Part shown: positions 24,889-33,651 of the stretch, piece after piece
Layout: each line of letters starts with the position of its first letter
Numbering within the stretch: the first letter of the stretch is position 1
Origin: Burkholderia pseudomultivorans
GTDB lineage: Bacteria; Pseudomonadota; Gammaproteobacteria; Burkholderiales; Burkholderiaceae
Assembly: GCF_902499075.1 (NCBI RefSeq)
Contig: NZ_CABVPP010000030.1
Coordinates: 1 to 64,000, forward strand
Length of the DNA stretch: 64,000 nt
Reading direction: 5' to 3'
Program-made: the position numbers and the translations under genes
The notes under the pieces: generated by a model
Told to the model about the DNA's origin: nothing
The model's input: the letters and a program-made list of their open reading frames with translations, nothing else
The model's database searches: none

Positions 24889-25563
24889 TTATGCGGCGAC
24901 GTAGCGCAGCACGGAATCGGCGATCGTCTCGCGATGCCGTGCGCGCAGGCGCGGCGCCGACGGGTCGCGGCCGAACGCGGCGCCGAACGTGTAGCGGTTC
25001 GACACGCGATGGAAGCAGAAGGAACTGATCAGCAGGTGCAGGTCGAATGCGTCGATGTCCTGGCGGAACACGCCGCTTGCCGCGCCGCGCTCGAGCAGTT
25101 CCTCGAGCGTCTTGATGATGCTGACGTTGCGGTTCTTGAACGACTTCAGCTGTTCGAGATACTTCGCGCCGTGGATGTTCTCGATCGACACGAGGCGGAC
25201 GAAGTCGCGATGCTTGTCGTGATAGTCGAACGTGAATTCGACGAGCCGGCGCATCCCTTCGCGCGGCTCCATGTCGCCGACGTGCAGTTCCTGCTCGAGC
25301 TCGCGGATGTCGCCGTAGACCTTCTCCAGCACGGCCTCGTACAGGCCTTCCTTGCTTTCGAAGTAGTAGTAGAGCATCCGCTTCGTCGTGTTGGTGCGCT
25401 CGGCGATCGCATCGACGCGCGCGCCGGCGAGGCCCATCGCGGAGAATTCCTGCGTGGCGACGTCGAGGATGTTGCGCTTGGTTTGCTCGGGATCGTATTT
25501 GCGCCGCGCATCGGACGGAAGCGCGCGGGGGGCGGACGTGGCGGCCTTGCTTCCTGCTTTCAT
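24889..25563 (-). CDS. TetR-family transcriptional regulator
   Basis: A 224-residue TetR regulator. The N-terminal helix-turn-helix (about residues 22-75) includes VDAIAERTNTTKRMLYYYFESKEGLYEAVLEKVY. The C-terminal ligand domain is all-helical. The start at 25563 (MKAGSK) follows an open upstream frame; a short basic leader (residues 1-25) precedes the DNA-binding domain. It lies 115 bases behind the pipecolate-oxidase-type gene on the same strand and may regulate the lysine catabolic cluster, but this is inferred only from location. Confidence 0.83.
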   Translation of the reverse strand: MKAGSKAATSAPRALPSDARRKYDPEQTKRNILDVATQEFSAMGLAGARVDAIAERTNTTKRMLYYYFESKEGLYEAVLEKVYGDIRELEQELHVGDMEPREGMRRLVEFTFDYHDKHRDFVRLVSIENIHGAKYLEQLKSFKNRNVSIIKTLEELLERGAASGVFRQDIDAFDLHLLISSFCFHRVSNRYTFGAAFGRDPSAPRLRARHRETIADSVLRYVAA

Positions 25564-25678
25564 GTGACGTTGTTGTGGCTTAGCGGCGGCGTGGAACGGG
25601 CATTCTAGCATGCGGAAAAACGGCGTCCCGCCGACCCGCCGCTCTAATCCCGGCGCGGTTTTCGCCGCCGCGCCACGC

Positions 25679-26947
25679 TCAGCGGCGGCACGACGCGAGC
25701 GCGTCGCGGGCCTGGTACGCGGTGTACGTGAGCTGCGCGGCGGCCAGCCCCGCGAGCCCGAAGGTGCGTGTGAGCCCGAACGCGCCGAAGCCGTCCGGCA
25801 CCGGCCGGCCTTCGGCCAGCGCGGCGGCGAGCGTCTCGCCGGCCACCGTGGTCGGCGCCATCCCGTGGCCGCCGAACGCGATCGCGTGCCATACGCCGTC
25901 CGCGTCGCGGCCGATCTGCGGCATCTTGTGCCGCGCGTAGCTCATCAGCCCGCCCCACGCGTATTCGACCTTCACGTCCGCGAGCTGCGGATAGACGCGC
26001 AGCAGATCGCGCCGCAGCAGGCGCGCGATCGCGTCGGGGCCGCGGTCGAGCACCGAGATCCGGCCGCCCCACAGGATCCGCGTGTCCTTCAGCGGACGGT
26101 AGTAGTCGAACGCGAAGCGCGTGTCGTAGATCGCGTAAGGTGCGTCGATCGCCGTCTTCAGGCGTTCGCCGAGCGGCTCGGTCGCGATCACGTAAGTGGC
26201 GATCGGCAGCACCGCGCGCTCGATGCGCGGCGACACGCCGCGCGCGTAGCCGCCGCCCGCGAACACGACGTCCTTCGCGCGTACCGCGCCCTGTGCGGTG
26301 CGCACGACGTAGCCGGCGCCTTCGCGCGCGATGCCGAGCGCGGCCGAGCGTTCGTAGATGCGCGCGCCGCCGCGCGCCGCGGCCGCCGCGACGCCGAGCA
26401 CGTACTTGAGCGGATGGAAGTGGAACGCGTTCGGCTCGAACAGGCCGCCGTAATAGCGCGTGCTTTTCAGCCGCGCGCGCAGCGCGTCGGTCGCGACCGG
26501 TTGCCAGTCGACGTCGAATTCGCGCTTCATCAGCGAACGCACGCTGTCGAGCCGCGACGGATCGTCGAACCAGTTCGCGAGCATCACGCCCTCGTCGACG
26601 ATGTCGCAGTCGATGCCGTAGCGCGCGATCCGCGCGCGGATCAGGTCGACCGCGTCGATCGTCAGGCGGTACAGGCGGCGCGCTTCGTCGCGGCCGAGCG
26701 TGCGCAGCAGGTCCGCGTTGTCGAGGCTGTAGCCGCCGAACACGAAGCCGCCGTTGCGGCCCGACGCGCCGAAGCCGACCCGCTCGCCATCGAGCACGAT
26801 CACGTCGCGCACGCCGCGCTCGACGAGACCGAGCGCCGTGCACAGGCCGGCGAGGCCGCCGCCGACGATGCAGACCTGCGTGTCGAGGGTGCCGGTCAGT
26901 TGCGGATAGGGCTGGCGGGTAACGGTGGCTTCGTAGAAGTTCTGCAT
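25679..26947 (-). CDS. amaA: FAD-dependent amine oxidase, probably L-pipecolate oxidase
   Basis: A 422-residue DAO-type flavoprotein. The FAD-binding motif VCIVGGGLAGLCTALGLVERG lies near residues 25-45, GASGRNGGFVFGG near 62, and the C-terminal FAD segment FGGHGMAPTTVAGE near 367. By sequence alone it could be a gamma-glutamylputrescine oxidase (PuuB-like). The neighbouring lysine permease and piperideine-6-carboxylate dehydrogenase-type gene fit Pseudomonas AmaA, which oxidises L-pipecolate to piperideine-6-carboxylate. The permease gene lies 128 bases upstream on the same strand, so the two are probably cotranscribed. Confidence 0.78.
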   Translation of the reverse strand: MQNFYEATVTRQPYPQLTGTLDTQVCIVGGGLAGLCTALGLVERGVRDVIVLDGERVGFGASGRNGGFVFGGYSLDNADLLRTLGRDEARRLYRLTIDAVDLIRARIARYGIDCDIVDEGVMLANWFDDPSRLDSVRSLMKREFDVDWQPVATDALRARLKSTRYYGGLFEPNAFHFHPLKYVLGVAAAAARGGARIYERSAALGIAREGAGYVVRTAQGAVRAKDVVFAGGGYARGVSPRIERAVLPIATYVIATEPLGERLKTAIDAPYAIYDTRFAFDYYRPLKDTRILWGGRISVLDRGPDAIARLLRRDLLRVYPQLADVKVEYAWGGLMSYARHKMPQIGRDADGVWHAIAFGGHGMAPTTVAGETLAAALAEGRPVPDGFGAFGLTRTFGLAGLAAAQLTYTAYQARDALASCRR

Positions 26948-27075
26948 GCGATTCGATGACTCGTAACGGCGGAAAAACAGGCGGCGCGCGTCGATCTTGC
27001 CTGAATGCGCGCGCCGCGTCGAATGGTGGTCGGGCCGCCGCGGCGGGCGGCCTGCGCGGTATCGCGCGTCCTCGG

Positions 27076-28656
27076 TCAGATGCCCGGCGTCGGGTTCGCC
27101 GCGCGCGCGACGCCGGCCGGGTAGCCGGCGGTGCTGTCCGCTACCGGCTCGGACGCCGCGTTGCGCTCGATCCACGGCGCGATCTCCATGTCCTCGTAGC
27201 GGACGAGGCGGCATTTGCGCGCGAGCGCATAGCCGAGCCAGATCAGGAGGAAGAACGGCAGGCCGATGTAGGTCGCGGCGATGCCGGCCCAGTCGACCCG
27301 GTCGGCGAGGAAGGCCTGATAGTCCTGGCCCAGCGCGACGATCGCGCACAGCACGAACGCGAAGATCGGCCCGAACGGGAACCACTTCGCGCGGTACGGC
27401 AGCTGGTCGAGGCGATAGCCCTGCTTCAGCAGGCCCTTGCGGAACCGGTAGTGGCTGACCGCGATGCCGAGCCACGTGACGAAGCCGGCCATCCCCGACG
27501 TGTTCAGCAGCCACAGATAGACGGTCTTGTTGCCGTACAGCGACGTGAGGAAGCACAGCGCACCGACTGCGGTCGTCGCATACAGCGCGTTGCGCGGCAC
27601 GCCGCCTGGCGACAGCTTCGCGAACCATTTCGGCGCGCGGCCTTCGACGGCGAGGTTGTACAGCATCCGCGTCGATGCATACATGCCGGAGTTGCCGGCC
27701 GACAGCACGGCCGTCAGGATCACCGCATTCATCACGCCGGCCGCGAACGCGAGGCCCGCGTGGCGGAACACCAGCGTAAACGGACTCACGCCGATGTCGG
27801 TCACGTCGCTTTTCAGCAGGCTCGGGTCGGTATACGGGATCAGCACGCCGATCACGAAGATCGCGAGCACGTAGAACAGCAGGATCCGCCAGAAGATCTG
27901 GCTGACCGCGCGCGGAATCGTCGTGCGCGGGTTCTCCGATTCGCCGGCCGCGACGCCGATCATTTCGGTGCCCTGGAACGAGAAGCCCGCGATCATCGCG
28001 ACGCCGAGCATCGCCGCCCAGCCGCCCGCGAACGGCGCGTCGCCGATCGAGAAGTTCGCGAGGCCCGCGCTCGGGCCGCCCGTCAACACGCCGAAGATCA
28101 TCAGCAGGCCGATGCCGAGGAACGCGATCACGGTCAGCACCTTGATCAGCGCGAACCAGTATTCGGCCTCGCCGAAGCCGCGCACCGACAGCGCGTTGAG
28201 CGCGAAGATCAGCGTGAGGAACAGCGCGCTCCACCAGACGCCCGGCACATGCGGAAACCAGTAGTTCATCACGAGCTGCGCGGCGACCAGCTCGACCGCG
28301 AGCGTGACGGCCCAGCTGTACCAGTAGTTCCAGCCGAGCGCGAAGCCGAAGCCTTCGTCGACGAACTTCGACCCGTAGGTCGCGAACGAGCCCGACACCG
28401 GCATGAACGCGGCCATTTCGCCGAGGCTCGTCATCAGGAAGTACACCATCAGGCCGATCAGCATGTACGCGACCATCGCGCCGCCGGGGCCGGCCTGCGA
28501 GATCGACGCGCCGGACGCGACGAACAGGCCCGTGCCGATCGAGCCGCCGATCGCGATCATGCGCAGATGGCGCGCCTGCAGGCTGCGGTGAAGGGCCGGC
28601 TTCGCGGGACGCGAACCGGGCGGGCGAGAGGAATCGGGGCGGGCATCTGAGTGCAT
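27076..28656 (-). CDS. Amino-acid permease of the AAT family, LysP-like
   Basis: A 526-residue inner-membrane amino-acid:H+ symporter (APC superfamily) with twelve helices. The family signature LQARHLRMIAIGGSIGTGLFVASG opens helix 1, and FSFQGTEMIGVAAGESENPRTTIPRAV lies in the helix 6 region. It resembles lysine permease LysP most closely, and the neighbours (AmaA- and AmaB-type enzymes) agree with lysine or pipecolate uptake. The ATG at 28656 is chosen because the conserved family region starts soon after; the frame is open to 28770. Confidence 0.85.
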   Translation of the reverse strand: MHSDARPDSSRPPGSRPAKPALHRSLQARHLRMIAIGGSIGTGLFVASGASISQAGPGGAMVAYMLIGLMVYFLMTSLGEMAAFMPVSGSFATYGSKFVDEGFGFALGWNYWYSWAVTLAVELVAAQLVMNYWFPHVPGVWWSALFLTLIFALNALSVRGFGEAEYWFALIKVLTVIAFLGIGLLMIFGVLTGGPSAGLANFSIGDAPFAGGWAAMLGVAMIAGFSFQGTEMIGVAAGESENPRTTIPRAVSQIFWRILLFYVLAIFVIGVLIPYTDPSLLKSDVTDIGVSPFTLVFRHAGLAFAAGVMNAVILTAVLSAGNSGMYASTRMLYNLAVEGRAPKWFAKLSPGGVPRNALYATTAVGALCFLTSLYGNKTVYLWLLNTSGMAGFVTWLGIAVSHYRFRKGLLKQGYRLDQLPYRAKWFPFGPIFAFVLCAIVALGQDYQAFLADRVDWAGIAATYIGLPFFLLIWLGYALARKCRLVRYEDMEIAPWIERNAASEPVADSTAGYPAGVARAANPTPGI

Positions 28657-29171
28657 GGCGGGTGCTGGGCGCTGTCTCCGGAATTGTTTTTTCGATATGA
28701 GGCGCGGGCGGCCGTCGGCGCGCCGGCCGCGGCGGCACCTCGACGCGGCCCGATTGTGTGGGGTCGGCAAACCGGCTGCAAACGATATTTCCGAACTGGT
28801 TGATGCGGCTGGCTCATCAAGTCGCGCCGGATCACGGGGGGCGGCGCCGCGCGGTGCCGGCTTCGGCGATATCCGGTCGGCAGGCCGGGACGGGGCGCTT
28901 CGTGCCGCCGAGGTGTTGCGTTTTGGGAATGAAGTCGTGAGTTAATATCAATAGCGGCCCGACTTGTGGCCATCGACAATGTGCTGCATGGATCGTGCCT
29001 CGCGAGGCGGGCTTGCGCCGGCCGGACGGATGTCCGGCGAGGCCGCCGCGCCCGCGCAACGGGCCGCTCGCGGCGCGCATCCGCTTGCACAGGGCGCGCG
29101 AACGCGCTCCAATCGAATCACGCGGGCGGCGTCGCCGCCGCACCGATCAATCTGTCCCTGAAGAGGAAGTG
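28657..29171. other. Divergent intergenic region of the lysine/pipecolate cluster
   Basis: 515 bases between the LysP-type permease (minus) and the AmaB-type dehydrogenase (plus). It holds the promoters of both units. An AT-richer block at 28921-28955 (TTAATATCAATA) may carry the plus-strand promoter, but -35 spacing is poor and I do not assign one. No gene is seen in it. Confidence 0.6.
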
Positions 29172-30683
29172 ATGCAATTCAACGACATTCTTGCTGCGCT
29201 CGACATCGATCTCGCCCAGTGGAAAGGCAACGCGCTGACCGCGCGCTCGCCGCTCGACGGCGCGACGCTCGCGACGCTGGCGGTCGATACGCCCGCCGAC
29301 GCCGAGCGCAAGATCGACGCCGCGCACGATGCATTCCTCAAGTGGCGCACGGTGCCCGCGCCGGTGCGCGGCGAGCTTGTACGCGTGTTCGGCAACGTGC
29401 TGCGCGAGCACAAGGCCGCGCTCGGCCGCCTCGTCACGCTCGAGGCCGGCAAGATCACGTCGGAAGGCCTCGGCGAAGTGCAGGAAATGATCGACATCTG
29501 CGATTTCGCGGTCGGCCTGTCGCGCCAGCTCTACGGCCTGACGATCGCGTCGGAGCGCCCGGGTCACCGGATGATGGAAACGTGGCACCCGATCGGCGTG
29601 TGCGGCGTGATCTCGGCGTTCAACTTCCCGGTCGCCGTGTGGGCGTGGAATGCGGCGCTTGCGTTCGTGTGCGGCGACCCGGTCGTGTGGAAGCCGTCGG
29701 AAAAGACGCCGCTCACCGCGATCGCGTGCCACGTGCTGCTCGGCAAGGCGCTGCGCGAATTCGACAAGACCCATCCGGGCGTGGCGCCGGAAGGCCTGCA
29801 TCAACTGGTGCTCGGCATGCGCGATGTCGGCGAGGTGCTGACCGCGTCGAAGAAGGTGCCGGTCGTCAGCGCGACGGGCAGCGTGCGGATGGGCACGGAA
29901 GTCGCGAAGGTGCTGAGCCAGCGTCTCGCGCGCGGCATCCTCGAACTCGGCGGCAACAACGGGATGATCGTCGCGCCGAGCGCGGATCTCGATCTCGTCG
30001 TGCGCGCGGTCACGTTCGCGGCGGTCGGCACGGCCGGCCAGCGCTGCACGACGCTGCGCCGCCTGATCGTCCATCGCAGCATCGTCGACCAGCTGCTGCC
30101 GCGCATCGAGAAGGCCTACGCGTCGGTGAAGGTCGGCAATCCGCTCGAGGAAGGCACGCTGGTCGGCCCGCTGGTCGATCGCGCGTCGTTCGACGCGATG
30201 CAGAAGGCGCTCGCCGATGCGCGCGAGCAGGGCGGCGAAGTGAAGGGCGGCGAGCGCGTCGACGTCGGTCATGCCGATGCGTACTACGTGCGTCCGGCAC
30301 TGGTCCGGATGCCGAAGCAGTCGGCGGTGGTCGAGCGCGAGACCTTCGCGCCGATCCTGTACGTGATGGTCTACGACGATTTCGACGACGCGATCGCGGT
30401 GCACAACGCGGTGCCGCAAGGCCTGTCGTCGGCGATCTTCACGAACGACATGCGCGAGGCCGAGCAGTTCATGTCGGCGGCCGGCAGCGACTGCGGGATC
30501 GTCAACGTGAACATCGGCACGAGCGGCGCGGAGATCGGCGGCGCATTCGGCGGCGAGAAGGAAACGGGCGGTGGCCGCGAGTCGGGTTCGGATGCGTGGA
30601 AGGCGTATATGCGTCGTGCGACGAACACGATCAACTACAGCCGTCAACTGCCGTTGGCGCAGGGGGTGAAGTTCGACGTGTAA
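29172..30683 (+). CDS. amaB: ALDH7-type aldehyde dehydrogenase (piperideine-6-carboxylate / 2-aminoadipate semialdehyde)
   Basis: A 503-residue NAD(P)-dependent aldehyde dehydrogenase of the antiquitin (ALDH7) group. The catalytic cysteine is Cys292 (GQRCTTLRR) and the general base Glu258 (ELGGNN); the cofactor segment is SAFNFPVAVWAWNAALAF. ALDH7 enzymes oxidise 2-aminoadipate 6-semialdehyde (open form of piperideine-6-carboxylate) to 2-aminoadipate, the step after pipecolate oxidase. The divergent permease and AmaA-type oxidase support AmaB. GAGGAAG precedes the ATG, and a clear terminator follows. Confidence 0.88.
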   Translation: MQFNDILAALDIDLAQWKGNALTARSPLDGATLATLAVDTPADAERKIDAAHDAFLKWRTVPAPVRGELVRVFGNVLREHKAALGRLVTLEAGKITSEGLGEVQEMIDICDFAVGLSRQLYGLTIASERPGHRMMETWHPIGVCGVISAFNFPVAVWAWNAALAFVCGDPVVWKPSEKTPLTAIACHVLLGKALREFDKTHPGVAPEGLHQLVLGMRDVGEVLTASKKVPVVSATGSVRMGTEVAKVLSQRLARGILELGGNNGMIVAPSADLDLVVRAVTFAAVGTAGQRCTTLRRLIVHRSIVDQLLPRIEKAYASVKVGNPLEEGTLVGPLVDRASFDAMQKALADAREQGGEVKGGERVDVGHADAYYVRPALVRMPKQSAVVERETFAPILYVMVYDDFDDAIAVHNAVPQGLSSAIFTNDMREAEQFMSAAGSDCGIVNVNIGTSGAEIGGAFGGEKETGGGRESGSDAWKAYMRRATNTINYSRQLPLAQGVKFDV

Positions 30684-30720
30684 GGCAACGCGCCCGGAAG
30701 GGCGCGGTGCGTCAATGCAG

Positions 30721-30755
30721 AAGGCCGGTTGCCGCGATGCGGCGGCCGGCCTTTT
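30721..30755 (+). terminator. Intrinsic terminator after amaB
   Basis: Two-part stem: AAGGCCGG / CCGGCCTT outside and GCCGC / GCGGC inside, followed by TTTT. It starts 37 bases after the amaB stop. Because the stem has A/T at its ends it may also serve the convergent channel gene. Confidence 0.85.
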
Positions 30756-30806
30756 GCGTTTCGGGGGACGCGATGCGCGATCGTGCGCGGCGACGGCGCG
30801 CTGCGC

Positions 30807-33257
30807 TCAGGCGCCGTCGGCCGACGGCATGTTCTGCACGACCAGCATCTGCGGGCTCGACAGCGTGATGCCGGCCGCGCGCAACTGCTTCAGGATCTCG
30901 AACAGCAAGTCGCTCTTCGTCGAACTCGCGATCCGCGGGCTCGACACGTAGCCCGTCACGCTCAGCGTGATGCCGTCCGGCGCGAGCTGGCTGAACGTGA
31001 CCGACGGCGCGGGCTTTTCCAGAATCGCCGGATGCTCGCGATACGCGTCGAGCAGCAGGTCGCGCACCTGCTCGGGATCGGTATTCAGCGGAAACGTCAG
31101 CACCAGCGTCGCGACGCCCTGCGTGCTGTTGCCCATCGTCACGTTGCGCAGGTTCTGCGAGATCAGCTGCGAGTTCGGCACGATCACCGTCGAGCGATCG
31201 CTGAGCTGGATCTCGGTCGCGCGCACGTTGATGCGGCGAATGTCGCCTTCGACGCCGGCGATGCTGATCATGTCGCCGACCTTCACCGGACGCTCGGTCA
31301 GCAGGATCAGCCCCGACACGAAGTTCTTCACGATCTCCTGCAGGCCGAAGCCGATACCGACCGACAGCGCGCTGACGATCCACGCGAGGTTGTTCCAGCG
31401 GACGCCGAGCAGCCCGAGCGTCATCAGCACGAGCAGCACGTAACCGACGTTGGTGAACAGCGTGATCAGCGACACGCGCATCCCGGCGTCCATGCCGAGC
31501 GCGGGCATGAACTCGTCGTCGAGCCAGCGGCGCACCGAGCGCAGCAGGTAGAAGCCGATCGCGAAGCCGATCACGGCGTTCATGATCCGGTCGGGCATGA
31601 TGTTCAGGCTCTGCAGCCGCTGGCCGCCGACCATCGCGGTCACGCTGTCGAGCAGGTCGCCGGGCGTCGTGCCGAAGCCGCCCGTCAGCAGCGCGATCGC
31701 CGCGAGCAGCATCAGCAGGCTCGTGCTGAGGCCCGACAGCACGGTGTGCGCCTGTTCGAGATGCTTGTCGTCGAGCGCGAACAGGTGCTTGATCTGCTTG
31801 CCGGTCGACAGGTTCGCCGAGAACAGGCTCTCGCTCGCGTCGCGCATCAGCTGCGTGAGCACGTACACGCTGCACAGCACGATCTCGAACCACACGAGCT
31901 CGTAGGTGATGAAGCGCGCGACCGTGATGTAGCCGATCGCGAGCGCGGCCAGCGACGCGACGATCGCCAGCGTCACGCCGGCGTGGATCAGCCCGGCGAG
32001 CGTCGAGCGCTGCTCGGGCGACTCGCCGGCCGCCGCGAGCGCGCTGCGCACGCGGTTCGAGCGCAACAGCGACGCGCCGACCGTCAGCGCGACGACGAGC
32101 GACACGATGCCGCGACCGAACAGCGTGACCGACAGGCTCGTGTCGGCGATCCGGTTGATCGACTCGAGCGCGCCCGACACCAGCAGCAGCCCGGCCAGCA
32201 CGCCCGGGAACGGCTTCATCGCGAGCGCGACGGGATCGGCGAGTGCCGGCAGCCGCCAGGTCGGATGGTTCGTGCACAGCAGCGCGCGGCCGAGCCCGGC
32301 GATCAGCGCGCAGGTCGCGGCGAGCTTCGCGAACTGGTCCCACAGGTCGGTCATCGCCGGCGTGAGTTCGTAGTGGCGCGCCACCGCGAGGTAGAGGATC
32401 TGGACTGCGATCGCGGTCGTCAGCAAGGTCGAGACGGCCATCGACAGCGCCAGCGCGCTGCGGCGCAGGCGCGTCGGCGGCAGGCGGTTCAGGCAGAACC
32501 ATGCGAGCGCGCGCTCGACGAGCCGGCGCCCGCCGCTCCAGACCGCGAGCGCGGCGATCAGCAGCAGCACGGTGATCGTGCGTTGGCCGGGCGTCCACGA
32601 CGATTGCAGCATGTCGCGCAGTTCGGCGTTGAAGCCGCCGAGCCGCTGCACGTCTTCCGGCGACAGGTGGAACAGCGGCAGCCAGAATTGCGCGCCGAAG
32701 ATGCTGCCCGAACGGAATGCGAGCTGGTTCTTCAGCAGGCTGCGATGCAGCTTCGCGAACTGGTCGGACAGGTTCGCGAGATTGGCTTTCTGGTCGGCGG
32801 CCTGCTTCAGTGCGGCATCGATCTGCGCCTTGCGCGCGTTCAGCGTCGCGCGCTGCTGCGCGACGGCCGGCGTTTCGGGCGCGGCGCCTGCGGCGGGCGG
32901 CGGCCCGAGTACGTCGAGCTGCGCCTGGATCTGTGCGCGCTGCGGGACGAGCTCGCCCTGCAGTTTCTCGACCGCGGTACTGAGTTCCTGGGTCGCATCG
33001 TCGAGCGCGTCGAGCGCCTTGCTGTTGTCGGTGGTCGCCGTCTGCTGCTTGATGCGGTCCTGTTCGACCTGCATCTGCTTCAGCTGTGCAACCGCTTCGG
33101 TCAGCGAAATGGCCGGAACGGCCGCCGCGCCGACGGCGCTGGCGCCCGGCGCGGACGCCGCGGCCGGAAACGCCGACGCGGTCGCGATCGCGGCGAACTG
33201 CAGCAACGCGATCAGCGCGATCCGGCGTGCGTAGGAGGAAAGTCGTTGTATGGACAT
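30807..33257 (-). CDS. Large MscS-family mechanosensitive channel (DUF3772 type)
   Basis: An 816-residue membrane protein. A signal-peptide-like N-terminus (ends SAFPAAASA) is followed by a periplasmic helical region (about 50-190, rich in Q/K/A, coiled-coil-like) of the DUF3772 type. Some ten membrane helices follow (about 225-620). The C-terminal MscS core has the pore helix NNLAWIVSALSVGIGFGLQEIVKNFVSGLILLTERP-type sequence, and then the beta domain (GDMISIAGVEGDIRRINVRATEI). Such channels release solutes on osmotic downshock. The ATG at 33257 opens the signal-like sequence. Confidence 0.88.
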   Translation of the reverse strand: MSIQRLSSYARRIALIALLQFAAIATASAFPAAASAPGASAVGAAAVPAISLTEAVAQLKQMQVEQDRIKQQTATTDNSKALDALDDATQELSTAVEKLQGELVPQRAQIQAQLDVLGPPPAAGAAPETPAVAQQRATLNARKAQIDAALKQAADQKANLANLSDQFAKLHRSLLKNQLAFRSGSIFGAQFWLPLFHLSPEDVQRLGGFNAELRDMLQSSWTPGQRTITVLLLIAALAVWSGGRRLVERALAWFCLNRLPPTRLRRSALALSMAVSTLLTTAIAVQILYLAVARHYELTPAMTDLWDQFAKLAATCALIAGLGRALLCTNHPTWRLPALADPVALAMKPFPGVLAGLLLVSGALESINRIADTSLSVTLFGRGIVSLVVALTVGASLLRSNRVRSALAAAGESPEQRSTLAGLIHAGVTLAIVASLAALAIGYITVARFITYELVWFEIVLCSVYVLTQLMRDASESLFSANLSTGKQIKHLFALDDKHLEQAHTVLSGLSTSLLMLLAAIALLTGGFGTTPGDLLDSVTAMVGGQRLQSLNIMPDRIMNAVIGFAIGFYLLRSVRRWLDDEFMPALGMDAGMRVSLITLFTNVGYVLLVLMTLGLLGVRWNNLAWIVSALSVGIGFGLQEIVKNFVSGLILLTERPVKVGDMISIAGVEGDIRRINVRATEIQLSDRSTVIVPNSQLISQNLRNVTMGNSTQGVATLVLTFPLNTDPEQVRDLLLDAYREHPAILEKPAPSVTFSQLAPDGITLSVTGYVSSPRIASSTKSDLLFEILKQLRAAGITLSSPQMLVVQNMPSADGA

Positions 33258-33651
33258 GGAATGCTTACGATTTGCCGACACTATCGATTGCCGAACGGCA
33301 TCCGCAGGCCGGCGGTTGGCCCGGTAGCATGTTACCGGGGCGCGGCGATGGCGGTCGCGCGGATCGCGCATGCCGTTCGCGGCGGTTCGGGCGGCGCGCG
33401 CCGGCGTGAAACGGTCCCGCGCGCCCCGTGCCGGCGGGCCGGAGGCGGCAGTCGGCGGCAGCGCAGGCGCTGTTCGCGGCGCACGCCGGGCCCGACAGAC
33501 GGTTACGCAATTTACACATTATCGGGTGCGAAACGGCGTGGCTCGCCTCGCCCCGTGACTGTCGGGCGTGCCGGTACAATGCAGCGATGCGCGCGGCGCG
33601 CCCCGACGCCGCCGACAACAACAGACGACACGATCAGGAGACGCATCCAAG
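33258..33651. other. Divergent intergenic region, channel / MFS transporter
   Basis: 394 bases between two divergent genes. A -10-like TACAAT lies at 33575-33580 ahead of the plus-strand gene, but no matching -35 with correct spacing is seen. A TTTACACATTATC AT-rich patch lies near 33510. Nothing else is recognised. Confidence 0.45.

Noticed and set aside
28916-28948. A sigma-70 promoter (TTGCGT ... TAATAT) ahead of amaB
   Set aside because: Spacing between the two hexamers is about 21 bases, too long for a reliable call.
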